Assembly (NCBI RefSeq): GCF_014206875.1
Contig: NZ_JACIJO010000005.1
Coordinates: 124,001-188,000, forward strand
Length of the DNA: 64,000 bases
Direction: 5' to 3'
Source: Algoriphagus iocasae
GTDB taxonomy: Bacteria; Bacteroidota; Bacteroidia; Cytophagales; Cyclobacteriaceae
A model generated the notes under the pieces. The model made no database searches. It saw only the letters and a list, made by a program, of their open reading frames with translations, and was not told the DNA's origin. Made by a program: the position numbers and the translations under genes. This document shows, piece after piece, positions 43,639-52,519 of the stretch; within the stretch, counting starts at the first letter, position 1; every line of letters begins with the position of its first letter.

Positions 43639-44281
43639 TCGCCTCTTCTTTTTCATCATCCGCCGCATCAATTGTCAACTCCTCAAAAAGCACATATACT
43701 GACAGATAAGTCAAAGGAATGGTTACCAACAATCCTACTATCAAACATAGGAATCCTCCAATATTGATCAACAGAAGCAAAAGAACAAACCCGAAGAACT
43801 TCCACCAATTCGTATGAACCAGTTTTCTGCTGTACTCCATTGCCGGCCAAAAGTCAAAGCCTCCAAAAAGCACAAACAAGAGTGAAAACATATAGCCAAC
43901 TCCCAAATAGATACCCGGTAAAATAAACAGCACCAAGCCTGCAACCATAAAGATTGCAGTTATGAGATTCACAATGATCAATGGCAAAATATATTTGAAT
44001 CCATCAAAGTAATTCTGAAAGTCAACCTATTCCCTTTGGCTCATTCTATTGGCCACCAGATAAAACCCTGCAATCAATGGTGGGGATAAAAAAATGGAAT
44101 AGATAAAGACAAAATCCTCCAGATAAAGCGTGAAGGCCAACTGTATGCTGGAAATCAGAAAAGCAAAACCTATATGAAACATAGCCCGGGCTTTAAACAT
44201 TTCCCAGGCTTTGTCTATCACATTTGAAATATTAAAATCTACTCCCGAATCGATGATTCGCTGAAGTTTAATTGGATCCAT
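43625..44281 (-). pseudogene. Membrane protein gene interrupted by an in-frame TAG
   Basis: Two frames, 44281-44027 (84 codons, ATG) and 44026-43625, are in the same reading phase, separated only by TAG at 44027-44029. Across the stop the text reads ANRMSQRE-stop-VDFQNYFDGFKYILP, continuous in style: membrane helices lie before (GFAFLISSIQLAFTLYL) and after (LIIVNLITAIFMVAGLVLFILPGIYLGVGYMFSLLFV), with FGGFDFWPAMEYSRKLV and a C-terminal VLFEELTIDA as in DUF975-like Bacteroidota membrane proteins of about 220 residues. A single change, for example CAG to TAG, explains it. It may be a recent pseudogene, a read-through gene, or a sequencing error. A restart at TTG 43987 is possible. Confidence 0.8.
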
Positions 44282-44290
44282 TCTTTAATA

Positions 44291-45658
44291 TTAATTCGTA
44301 AAAGCTTCCAGAATATCGTGTTTGGTAATGATATGGATTTGATTTTGTGCATCCCGAACCAATACCGCTTTTTCCTTCTCCACCATGGAAGAAAGCACGT
44401 CAAGCGTACTGTCCAAAGCGACAAAATGCATGGACTCTTCCATCACATCAGACACTTTTGCATCTTTCAGCTCCGGATTTTCAATGATCTTCGCCAATAA
44501 TTTATTGTCTGTCAAACATCCCACTACTTCACCTTCTTCCATTACCGGGATTTGAGAAACAGATGTCTTATTCATTAATCCAATTGCCTCTCTTACTGAA
44601 TCAGTTTTCAAGGTCGACACCAAATGGTAGTTACCATTTCTTTGGGCGATGATATCTCTGGCAGTTGAGAATGTGCGATCTTCTAAGAAACCATGATTTC
44701 TCATCCACTCGTCATTGTAAACTTTTCCTAAGTAGCGGGTTCCATGATCCGGAAGAATGATTACCATTTGATCACCTTCTTTCAGATTATCCTTTGCCCA
44801 CTCCAAAGCACCATGAACTGCAGATCCACAAGACCATCCCACAAATAATCCTTCCTCTCTAGCCAATCTTCGTGTCATAACCGCAGAGTCTTTGTCAGTG
44901 ACTTTCACAAAGTGATCAATCACATCAAAATTCACATTTTTAGGAAGGATATCTTCTCCGATACCTTCTGTTAAATATGGGTAGACTTCTTTTTCATCAA
45001 AAATCCCGGTTTCCTTATACTTCTTGAAAACTGATCCGTATGTATCAATCCCAACAGTAACAATGTTTGGGTTTTGCTCCTTTAAATAAGTCGCCGTACC
45101 ACACATTGAACCTCCAGTTCCTACGCCAGCAGCGTAATGGGTGATTTTACCATCCGTATCATTCCAAATTTCCGGTCCGGTCGTTTCATAATGCGCGGCA
45201 GTATTGGAAAGGTTATCGTATTGATTTGGGTAAAAGGAATTCGGAATATCTGCATTCAGTTTTCTGGCAACTGAATAATAGGATCTTGGATCTTCCGGAG
45301 AAACATTGGTTGGGCAAACAATCACTTCGGCACCCACTGCTTTAAGAATATCGATTTTCTCTTTGGACTGCTTATCCGCCATGGTAAAAATGCACTTATA
45401 GCCTTTTGCAACTGCAGCTAGCGCCAAACCCATCCCTGTATTGCCAGAGGTTCCTTCAATGATCGTTCCGCCAGGTTTCAGAATCCCTGCTTTCTCTGCA
45501 TCCTCCACCATTTTGACCGCCATCCGGTCTTTCATGGAATTACCAGGATTAAAATATTCAACTTTTACCAACACATCTCCTTTGATATGTTTTGCAAGTT
45601 TATTCAAACGGATCATCGGGGTATTACCGATGGTTTCGATGATGGAATTGTAGATCAT
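44291..45658 (-). CDS. Cystathionine beta-synthase-like PLP enzyme with CBS domains
   Basis: A 455-residue fold-type II PLP enzyme fused to a CBS pair. The PLP lysine is K43 (NSMKDRM), followed by the phosphate loop SGNTG and a GVGTGGS motif. Residues about 340-455 form two CBS modules (TDSVREAIGLMNKTSVSQIPVMEEGEVVGCLTDN and VSDVMEESMHFVALDSTLD) that may sense a nucleotide or SAM. It joins serine and homocysteine to cystathionine, or makes cysteine from O-acetylserine; the CBS fusion favours the first. It sits nine bases before the interrupted membrane gene. Confidence 0.9.
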   Translation of the reverse strand: MIYNSIIETIGNTPMIRLNKLAKHIKGDVLVKVEYFNPGNSMKDRMAVKMVEDAEKAGILKPGGTIIEGTSGNTGMGLALAAVAKGYKCIFTMADKQSKEKIDILKAVGAEVIVCPTNVSPEDPRSYYSVARKLNADIPNSFYPNQYDNLSNTAAHYETTGPEIWNDTDGKITHYAAGVGTGGSMCGTATYLKEQNPNIVTVGIDTYGSVFKKYKETGIFDEKEVYPYLTEGIGEDILPKNVNFDVIDHFVKVTDKDSAVMTRRLAREEGLFVGWSCGSAVHGALEWAKDNLKEGDQMVIILPDHGTRYLGKVYNDEWMRNHGFLEDRTFSTARDIIAQRNGNYHLVSTLKTDSVREAIGLMNKTSVSQIPVMEEGEVVGCLTDNKLLAKIIENPELKDAKVSDVMEESMHFVALDSTLDVLSSMVEKEKAVLVRDAQNQIHIITKHDILEAFTN

Positions 45659-45678
45659 AGTCAGTTATATTTGGTTCT

Positions 45679-45708
45679 CAAAATTACAGGATTTTTCTTG
45701 GCATGCAG
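45679..45708 (-). promoter_or_regulatory. Possible promoter of the CBS-domain enzyme gene
   Basis: TAATTTTG (45679-45686) is a full -7 match, 20 bases before the ATG, with CTG (45706-45708) 19 bases upstream in place of TTG. Confidence 0.45.
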
Positions 45709-45725
45709 GGTTCATGGCCTTAAAA

Positions 45726-45740
45726 CAAAATTAAATTTTG
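45726..45740. repeat. AT-rich palindrome
   Basis: CAAAATT-A-AATTTTG is a perfect 15-base palindrome between the exporter gene's stop and the CBS-enzyme promoter. It may be part of a weak terminator for the exporter (T run on the minus strand) or an operator. Confidence 0.35.
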
Positions 45741-45756
45741 CTGAAAAATGTGAATT

Positions 45757-47388
45757 TTACACCTCTTTAAACTCCAGCCTTTTGATCACATCTAAAGTCA
45801 CATGCATCAAAATAGCTGTCACAAAAGCCACCCCGATAACCAAAGCAAGTAATGCAAAAACAAATTGCTTGGTCAGCGCAAAAGTGATAATCCCGATTAC
45901 TCCTGATGGAATAATCCCGAAAATAAAAATCCCTCCAATCATCAATGGTTTGATCAGAAACCGGTCCCAGCTTTCCTCTAAGGCTATTTGAGGGATAAGA
46001 TTGATCGCGAAACCAATCAGATAAAACCCAAACATCCCTAACAGAAACAAAGGAATCAAAGCCCAATGAACACCCGCAATAAATACCGAAGGAATGATCA
46101 TAACTCCTGAAAACAAAAGAATCTGTTCCAAGTCAAGTTTGATCATGTTCCAAAATTTGGAAGTCCATGAAGCCGGAATCAAAATGAAAAACGGCTTTTT
46201 CAGATCCCCAACAGATGCTCTACCAATCCCAGCCAAAAAATAAAACACCATCAGGATCATCAGATAGCCATAAAACACTTTATGGGAAAACCAGTCAAAG
46301 CGGGACAAGATTGCAAATACAATTCCTAATCCAGCCATGATCATAGAATAAACCCCAAATAGCGGATGAAAATCCTGTCTGGAACTATGCACGTAATTTC
46401 TCCAGTAAAAAGCTTTGGCACCAACTCCAAAATCCGGTAAGGCCAACTGCTTCTTAGTATTCATACTATATGAGCTTTCTGAGACCTGTTTTTTCCCTCT
46501 TACCTTTTCCAACTTCTCTTCATTGGATTTTGTCGCTTCCAAAACATCTTCGTAGTAATACCCGGAAAATTGAATAACCAGTTTTACAATTGAAAAATAA
46601 GCCAAAGCATAAAGGGCTATAAAACATAAAGCTAAAAGAGCATTTTGATCCCAAACATAGCTCATGATCCCTCGGCTCCAGCCGACTATTGGGAATAGAT
46701 TAAACCAAGGTGAACTCACCCAAGAAAACATTCCTTGCCAGAATTTATCAGCCATAAGGCCCGGAATCAAAATCATCAACCCGAGCAGTACTCCTAAAAC
46801 CGTTACACCGATTTTGATATATTCCATTACCCCGTATTTGGTATGCAGGGTATAAATCAAAAATCTCAATGGAAAAATCATAAAGAAAAACAGGGCAAAG
46901 CCCAGTATCAAAAAAACAATGTTACCGACGGTCAACTCCAACTGATCCGCCATTTGGCTGGCTCCATAAATAAGAAACAACATACTTCCTCCCAAAGCTG
47001 GAAGAATAGATCTTGCCATATAATAAATCAGAATATTTTCCGGTTTGACTGGTGCTGTAAAAAGCAGGTTTACATCAGCCATCTTGAAGAAACTCACATT
47101 GTTTTTTGTGGCTCTATACAATTGGAATACAAAAAATCCCAAAGCCAAAACCGTCACACCACCCACAAGATTCTGAAGCGCAAAATTCACCTCCGGAATC
47201 CCATTTAAATCCGGTGCCTCCATTCCTGTTGCATCAGACTTACTTTTCATTCTCATTGTATAGATGAAAAAGAAATAGGCGACCATCCCAGCGTAAGGCA
47301 ATAATCGAAGGGGATTGCGAAGAATGAGCTTGATATTATTGATCAGGATGAAAATATCCTTCCTAAAGAGCAATCGGATTTCATTCAT
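45757..47388 (-). CDS. ABC exporter permease, ABC-2-like
   Basis: A 543-residue membrane protein with about twelve hydrophobic segments. It opens with LFRKDIFILINNIKLILRNP, and has VNLLFTAPVKPENILIYY, a motif of putative ABC exporter permeases in Bacteroidota and Firmicutes. The substrate is unknown. Its ATG overlaps the ATPase gene by eight bases, so it forms a two-gene transporter with it. Confidence 0.85.
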   Translation of the reverse strand: MNEIRLLFRKDIFILINNIKLILRNPLRLLPYAGMVAYFFFIYTMRMKSKSDATGMEAPDLNGIPEVNFALQNLVGGVTVLALGFFVFQLYRATKNNVSFFKMADVNLLFTAPVKPENILIYYMARSILPALGGSMLFLIYGASQMADQLELTVGNIVFLILGFALFFFMIFPLRFLIYTLHTKYGVMEYIKIGVTVLGVLLGLMILIPGLMADKFWQGMFSWVSSPWFNLFPIVGWSRGIMSYVWDQNALLALCFIALYALAYFSIVKLVIQFSGYYYEDVLEATKSNEEKLEKVRGKKQVSESSYSMNTKKQLALPDFGVGAKAFYWRNYVHSSRQDFHPLFGVYSMIMAGLGIVFAILSRFDWFSHKVFYGYLMILMVFYFLAGIGRASVGDLKKPFFILIPASWTSKFWNMIKLDLEQILLFSGVMIIPSVFIAGVHWALIPLFLLGMFGFYLIGFAINLIPQIALEESWDRFLIKPLMIGGIFIFGIIPSGVIGIITFALTKQFVFALLALVIGVAFVTAILMHVTLDVIKRLEFKEV

Positions 47389-48097
47389 CTTTCGTGAGTT
47401 CTAAGAAAAGATCTTCCAGTGAAGTCCCTTCCTCTTGTACAAACTGCTGTTTCAGATTGGAGATTGTGTCATTTCCTAAAATCCTACCATCTTTCAAGAT
47501 CATGATCCTATCCGCAATAGACTCAACAGAATCAATGAGATGGGTACTTACCAAAATGGTTTTTCCGGCTTCTTTCAATTTGCGAAATATCTGCCTTGTA
47601 TTTTTTATCGCTTTGGGATCCAAACCGATCATTGGTTCATCAAAAAACAAAACCTGTGGATCTGGAATCAGGGCACAGCAAATAGAAACTTTTTGCCTCA
47701 TTCCTTTTGATAAATCTCTTCCAAGTTTGTTTTGCTTGTCTTCCAATTCAAAAATCTCGACCAATTCTTCTGACTTCTGTTTCCAATCTACCACACCATA
47801 TGCTTGACCAATAAATTGAAAATGCTCCTTGACAGTCAAAAGATCATAAACGTAGGGGGTTTCAGGGATATAGCTAAACAGCTTTTTTGCCTCCACAGAA
47901 AGATGGTCATATCCTCCAATAGTTATTTCGCCAGAAGTCTTACGCAAAAGCCCCACAATACACTTCATGGTTGTACTCTTTCCGGCTCCATTCGGACCTA
48001 ACAAACCTACTACTTCGCCGCCTTGTAGTTCAAATGAAATATCATCGACTGCGTTTTGTTTCCCGTACTTCTTTACCAGGTTATTGACAAGTAACAT
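47381..48097 (-). CDS. ABC exporter ATPase
   Basis: A 238-residue ATPase with Walker A GPNGAGKST (34-42), signature LSKGMRQK (where GGQ is replaced by KGMRQ, as usual in this exporter type), Walker B VLFFDEP and an H-loop STHLIDSV. It should power the adjacent permease. The ATG at 48097 gives the usual length. Confidence 0.93.
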   Translation of the reverse strand: MLLVNNLVKKYGKQNAVDDISFELQGGEVVGLLGPNGAGKSTTMKCIVGLLRKTSGEITIGGYDHLSVEAKKLFSYIPETPYVYDLLTVKEHFQFIGQAYGVVDWKQKSEELVEIFELEDKQNKLGRDLSKGMRQKVSICCALIPDPQVLFFDEPMIGLDPKAIKNTRQIFRKLKEAGKTILVSTHLIDSVESIADRIMILKDGRILGNDTISNLKQQFVQEEGTSLEDLFLELTKDE

Positions 48098-48204
48098 AAA
48101 AGTGAATTTGACCTTAAAACTACAGTCTATCCTATTAGGTTTCTAAAAATTGGAATCTTTTTTGATCATCGCAGCAAAAGGATTTTAGCAACTAATCAAA
48201 CCAC

Positions 48205-48816
48205 ATGAAAAAACTAGCTAGTATTTTGGCCCTCATGGTCATTTGCCATTTTTCCTATGCCCAGCATGCAGGTAGATTTAGAATGGGTATGGACATAGGC
48301 CCAGCCATCCCAAAAGATGGTGGAATCGGAGCCTTGGTCAATTTAGAACCAAAAATCAACATCAAAAATAACATGAATGTCGGCATTCGATTTGGAGTAG
48401 CGGGTTTGGCAAAAGATGTGACCTATTACGACTTTACGGAAGATTATGAAGGAGAAATCTCCGGAAACATTTCTGTCACAGGCACCTTTGATTATTACTT
48501 CAATAATGGCGGTTCTAATGTCGCTCCATATGTTGGAGCCGGTTTTGGTTATTATGCTTTGAGCAGCATAGAAATAAATAGCAATGATTTTGATACGCCT
48601 GATAACATCGGCGACCTGGAGGCAGATTTCAAATGGGCTCCAATGGTTAGAGCCGGTGTCGAATTAGGCAAATTCCGCATGGGTGCAGAATATAACATCG
48701 TGCCTAAAAGCAATCTTCAAAATGCTTCTGGAGATGTCATCGGAGAAGCTATCAATCAATACTTCGGATTTACGCTGGGATTCTATGTTGGAGGAGGAAG
48801 ATGGAGAGGAATATAA
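48205..48816 (+). CDS. Outer-membrane beta-barrel protein
   Basis: A 203-residue exported protein with signal peptide MKKLASILALMVICHFSYAQ. The mature chain has eight or so amphipathic strands (FRMGMDIGPAIP, NMNVGIRFGVAGLA, GNISVTGTFDYYF, VAPYVGAGFGYYAL, WAPMVRAGVELGKFRMGAEYNIVP, YFGFTLGFYVGGGRW), the pattern of OmpW/OmpA-like small barrels. Function unknown. A terminator follows, and no partner gene is nearby. Confidence 0.82.
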   Translation: MKKLASILALMVICHFSYAQHAGRFRMGMDIGPAIPKDGGIGALVNLEPKINIKNNMNVGIRFGVAGLAKDVTYYDFTEDYEGEISGNISVTGTFDYYFNNGGSNVAPYVGAGFGYYALSSIEINSNDFDTPDNIGDLEADFKWAPMVRAGVELGKFRMGAEYNIVPKSNLQNASGDVIGEAINQYFGFTLGFYVGGGRWRGI

Positions 48817-48837
48817 AAGTTGAAAGCTGAGAAATAG

Positions 48838-48875
48838 AAAACGGCTGTCCCCAAAAGGAGGCAGCCGTTTATTTT
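48838..48875. terminator. Bidirectional terminator
   Basis: AAACGGCTG / CAGCCGTTT around a 15-base loop, then T residues. It lies between the convergent barrel gene and pyrB. Confidence 0.78.
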
Positions 48876-48888
48876 TGATGTGTTACGA

Positions 48889-49815
48889 TTAATTTTTGGC
48901 TCCTGCCAGCAAATAGAGAACAGCCATTCTTACAGCTACTCCGTTTTGAACCTGCTCGAGAATGATTGCATGTTCTGAATCTGCCACATCAGAGCTCAAT
49001 TCAACTCCTCTATTGATAGGTCCCGGATGCATAATTACAATCTCTTTATCCAGTTGATCCAGCAATTTTTTATTAATCCCATAATAGAGTGAATATTCAC
49101 GTAAACTTGGGAAATATTTGATTTGCTGACGCTCCAATTGTATTCTTAGCACATTTGCCACATCACACCATTGAAGTGCTTTCTTCACATCCAATTCCAC
49201 CTTGACACCAAGGCTTTGGATATACTTTGGCAGTAAGGTGATAGGTCCACAGACCATTACTTCCGCTCCTAATTTCTGAAGACAGAAAATATTGGAAAGT
49301 GCCACCCGGGAATGCAAGATATCTCCGATGATCGCAACTTTCTTTCCAGCTACATCGCCAAATTTTTCTTTGATAGAAAAAGCATCCAACAAGGCTTGTG
49401 TGGGATGCTCATGGGTTCCATCTCCAGCGTTTACGATATTAGCTTTCACGTTTCTACTCAAAAAATGTGGTGCTCCAGGACTGGAATGTCTCATGACCAC
49501 CATATCCACTTTCATGGATAAAATATTATTCACCGTATCTACCAGTGTTTCTCCTTTTTTGACGGATGAATTACTGGAAGAAAAATTCACAACATCTGCA
49601 GAAAGTCTTTTCTCTGCAAGTTCAAATGAAAGTCTAGTACGGGTGGAGTTTTCAAAGAAGATATTGGCAATGGTAATATCCCGCAGAGAAGGCACTTTTT
49701 TGATAGGGCGGTTGATCACTTCTTTGAAGTTTGCCGCAGTTTCTAAAATCAACTGAACATCATTTTCTGTGATGTTTTTGATTCCAAGGAGGTGTTTCGT
49801 GCTGAGTTGAGACAT
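48889..49815 (-). CDS. pyrB: Aspartate carbamoyltransferase catalytic subunit
   Basis: A 308-residue enzyme joining carbamoyl phosphate and aspartate in the first committed step of pyrimidine synthesis. Carbamoyl phosphate site STRTR is in FFENSTRTRLSFE, with HPTQALLD and the aspartate-site MHPGPINRGVE. The size fits the catalytic chain. No regulatory subunit (PyrI) is next to it. It follows pyrR by two bases, so expression is coupled. Confidence 0.97.
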   Translation of the reverse strand: MSQLSTKHLLGIKNITENDVQLILETAANFKEVINRPIKKVPSLRDITIANIFFENSTRTRLSFELAEKRLSADVVNFSSSNSSVKKGETLVDTVNNILSMKVDMVVMRHSSPGAPHFLSRNVKANIVNAGDGTHEHPTQALLDAFSIKEKFGDVAGKKVAIIGDILHSRVALSNIFCLQKLGAEVMVCGPITLLPKYIQSLGVKVELDVKKALQWCDVANVLRIQLERQQIKYFPSLREYSLYYGINKKLLDQLDKEIVIMHPGPINRGVELSSDVADSEHAIILEQVQNGVAVRMAVLYLLAGAKN

Positions 49816-49817
49816 GA

Positions 49818-50366
49818 TTAACTTTTATCTTTCTCTGTGATCCAAATTGCGTCTTTTTCGTGCCCTTGCTCCTTCCATTCTACGATGACATATTGACTTG
49901 TAAGCGTATTGATCCGGACTCCAAAATAATCCGGCATAATCGGATAATCCCTAGTCAGCTTGCGATCTACCAGCACCATCAATTCTACTTTTTGAGGTCT
50001 TCCAAAGGCAATCATCGCATCCATTGCTGCGCGAACAGATCTACCTTTATACAATACATCATCAACAAGGATTACTTTTTTTCCTTCCACTAAAAAGTCA
50101 ATTTTGGTCTCGTTGGCTTTTAATGGCAAGTCTCTCCTACGGAAATCATCTCTGTGAAAAGTAGCGTCCAGATATCCTGAAGGAACTTTGACCCCTGAAA
50201 TTTCTTGAAGTAAGGCAACTATCTTATCAACCAGCAATGTGCCTCTCGGTTGTAATCCTAAAAGTACCGTGTTTTCGAAATCGTCGTGATTTTCGATGAG
50301 TTGATGACAGAATCTCCTCAGGGTGATGGCAATCTGTCCTTCGTCTAAGACTAGCCTTTTTTGCAT
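49818..50366 (-). CDS. pyrR: Pyrimidine regulatory protein / uracil phosphoribosyltransferase PyrR
   Basis: A 182-residue phosphoribosyltransferase-fold protein with the PRPP loop VILVDDVLYKGRSVRAAMDA and the early GLQPRGTLL. In Gram-positive bacteria PyrR binds pyr mRNA and also makes UMP from uracil. Here it heads directly into pyrB. The 34-base gap upstream is too short for a classic attenuator, so regulation, if present, would act elsewhere. Confidence 0.93.
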   Translation of the reverse strand: MQKRLVLDEGQIAITLRRFCHQLIENHDDFENTVLLGLQPRGTLLVDKIVALLQEISGVKVPSGYLDATFHRDDFRRRDLPLKANETKIDFLVEGKKVILVDDVLYKGRSVRAAMDAMIAFGRPQKVELMVLVDRKLTRDYPIMPDYFGVRINTLTSQYVIVEWKEQGHEKDAIWITEKDKS

Positions 50367-50400
50367 GGGTAAGATTTGGGGGTAAATATAGAAAGAATTT

Positions 50401-52023
50401 CTAGTCTAGAGACTCTTCCGGCTGGTACAAATCTCCATCTACCAATATTTTGGTCATGAAGAAAACATCTCTAATCTGCTCTTTTCCGCTTTCATCCTGG
50501 AATCTAACTCTTTGATTTCCACTTAACAAAAAGTAGCGATCGTACCAGTGTACCATTCTCAGACTTTCAGGATCTGTATCTTTGATTCGTTCGTTTTCGT
50601 CTATCAGTTTCAATTCAAAGCGTTGATTTTCAAATATTTTCTCGCCTTTTCTAAAAAAACTAACCACGACTTCTAAATTTTCTACATAGACATGGTAAAG
50701 ATCATCTCCAACGACCGCTATTTCACCAAAAGGTTCCGAATAGGTCGTCGTGAAATTATCGTAGGTATTCGAGTTATCCCAGATCACATTTCCTTCCTTC
50801 GAGATTTTAGCGAAGTGAGCCGAAACATATTGGTAATCTGTCACCACTTGAAAAGAACTTCCATTTGGTAAGGTGTTCTGATAGAAAGGATCTGAGAAAT
50901 AAGGAGTGTAACCTAACCTATTCAACCGATCATATCGATAAAGACTGGAAGGACTACTAAAACCCGGACGGGTATTGCCTCTTGAGTTCATCATATTGTA
51001 ATGATCAAAATACACCAAATAAGAATCCTCGGTGGAATAGACATCCCTAATAGAATAGATATTTCTCAAAGTTGGCATCTTTTCTTTCTCGAGATCTTTC
51101 ATCACTTCAGCATCCTTCTTTGACTTCTCCTTTTCCTCTAAGTAATTGTAGAAATTTGGAAAATCCTCCAAGGTGTATTTTTTGAATCCGTACTCCCCAA
51201 ACTCATTGATATCCATGATATACATCCCTAGATAAGTTCCTCTTTTAGCATAGCCAAATGAACCAATCATGGCTTGTTGGTAATTAGTCATCGGCAAAAG
51301 CAAGCCATCCATGATTTCCTCATCAGGTTTGCCAAATTGATTCACCTTCACTTCTCTCATCAGATTTCCTTCTAGGTCGTAGGTATTGATCAGAATTTCT
51401 CGTCTCCTGTTTTTCACCTCGCGACTAATCACTACCTCCACTTCATTGAGGTCCGGAACCTTTCTGAGTTGCAAAACCTGGGTATCTGGATTGTAAATTC
51501 CCTGAACGGTAATCACGGAATTCTTCTGAAGATCAAAAATCTGAAGCACTGGATTTCTTTCTGCCACTCCCATAAAAAGTGCTTTATCTTCCAAAACCAG
51601 AAATTCGATCAACTCCATATCCAATAAGTTATTGGCATCAACTTCGATCCCTCTGTTGGATTCTAGATCTATTTTAAAAATGTACTTATCTGAATTGGTT
51701 GCGGAGCCTTTTTGGAGTAACAAGAACAAGTCCTCTCCATCTACATCAAAACCGATGATATCAAATCCCTCCTTCACGGGAAACTCGATGAGGTCTGAGG
51801 GAGTAAGATCAAAATCTGTCTTGAAATACTGGAGCTTTCTTCGAAAATTCAGCCCCTTCTCAGGAATAGTCCTGAAAGCTACAATCCCATCCTCAACACG
51901 GGTCATTTCAAAGTTTGGCTCGTACATTTCCGAAGGCACCTCGTAGCGCTCCAAAAATTTTAATTGAGCCCAAGCTGGACTTAACAGAAATAAAAACAGA
52001 AGGCTGCTAAAAACTTTTCTCAT
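50401..52023 (-). CDS. Secreted protein with propeller-like repeats, hypothetical
   Basis: A 540-residue exported protein with signal peptide MRKVFSSLLFLFLLSPAWAQ. The mature chain is a series of beta-strand units (IIGFDVDGEDLFLLLQKG, IEFLVLEDKALFMGV, VEVVISREVKNRRREILINTYDLEGN, EIAVVGDDLYHVYVEN), which looks like a beta-propeller without a clear repeat motif. A charged segment (EKEKSKKDAEVMKDLEKEK) interrupts it near 300. I do not recognise a family. Its ATG overlaps the EVE gene's stop by four bases, and pyrR follows by 34 bases. Confidence 0.7.
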   Translation of the reverse strand: MRKVFSSLLFLFLLSPAWAQLKFLERYEVPSEMYEPNFEMTRVEDGIVAFRTIPEKGLNFRRKLQYFKTDFDLTPSDLIEFPVKEGFDIIGFDVDGEDLFLLLQKGSATNSDKYIFKIDLESNRGIEVDANNLLDMELIEFLVLEDKALFMGVAERNPVLQIFDLQKNSVITVQGIYNPDTQVLQLRKVPDLNEVEVVISREVKNRRREILINTYDLEGNLMREVKVNQFGKPDEEIMDGLLLPMTNYQQAMIGSFGYAKRGTYLGMYIMDINEFGEYGFKKYTLEDFPNFYNYLEEKEKSKKDAEVMKDLEKEKMPTLRNIYSIRDVYSTEDSYLVYFDHYNMMNSRGNTRPGFSSPSSLYRYDRLNRLGYTPYFSDPFYQNTLPNGSSFQVVTDYQYVSAHFAKISKEGNVIWDNSNTYDNFTTTYSEPFGEIAVVGDDLYHVYVENLEVVVSFFRKGEKIFENQRFELKLIDENERIKDTDPESLRMVHWYDRYFLLSGNQRVRFQDESGKEQIRDVFFMTKILVDGDLYQPEESLD

Positions 52024-52418
52024 GATCCCATTTTATGAATCAAATCAAACTCACTTTTTTCCAATGACATAACAGATAATCTAGATTGTCGCAACATTAG
52101 CATGTTGGAAAGTAAATCTTCTGATTTGATATCCTGTAAAGTAACGGGATTTTTTAGGCTGCTGTTTACCTTTAATTTCACAGCCAGCCAATCTGGATTG
52201 TTAGGATCCGGAAAACTTTCTTCAGAGACTTCTGCCACTCCTACCACAGCCTTGTCTTTGCCGCTGTGATAAAACATCACCAAATCACCTAACTTCATCT
52301 CTCTAAGGAAATTACGGGCCTGATAGTTTCTCACTCCATCCCATACATCTTCTCCTTTTTTCTTAAAATCCTCCCAAGAATAAGATCCTGGCTCAGATTT
52401 AACCATCCAATAGTTCAT
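52020..52418 (-). CDS. EVE domain protein
   Basis: A 132-residue EVE-domain (PUA-like) protein. The start MNYWMVKSEPG is the family's typical beginning, so the ATG at 52418 is used rather than an upstream in-frame ATG at 52439. The signature DVWDGVRNYQARNFLREMKLGD and the aromatic-cage region VMFYHSGKDKAVVGVAEV are intact. EVE domains bind modified bases in DNA or RNA; the role in housekeeping-type copies such as this is unclear. It overlaps the secreted protein gene by four bases. Confidence 0.92.
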   Translation of the reverse strand: MNYWMVKSEPGSYSWEDFKKKGEDVWDGVRNYQARNFLREMKLGDLVMFYHSGKDKAVVGVAEVSEESFPDPNNPDWLAVKLKVNSSLKNPVTLQDIKSEDLLSNMLMLRQSRLSVMSLEKSEFDLIHKMGS

Positions 52419-52519
52419 TTCTTCGAAATTAAATTTCAATTTTAAGTTAATGTTTCAACCTTTAATTTGAAAAATTATTAAAGACATTTGTCTCTGTCAG
52501 TCACTTAAAAGAAAAGATT

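Noticed and set aside
43985-44029. Frameshift as the cause of the split membrane-protein gene
   Set aside because: Both halves are in the same phase; only the TAG codon separates them.
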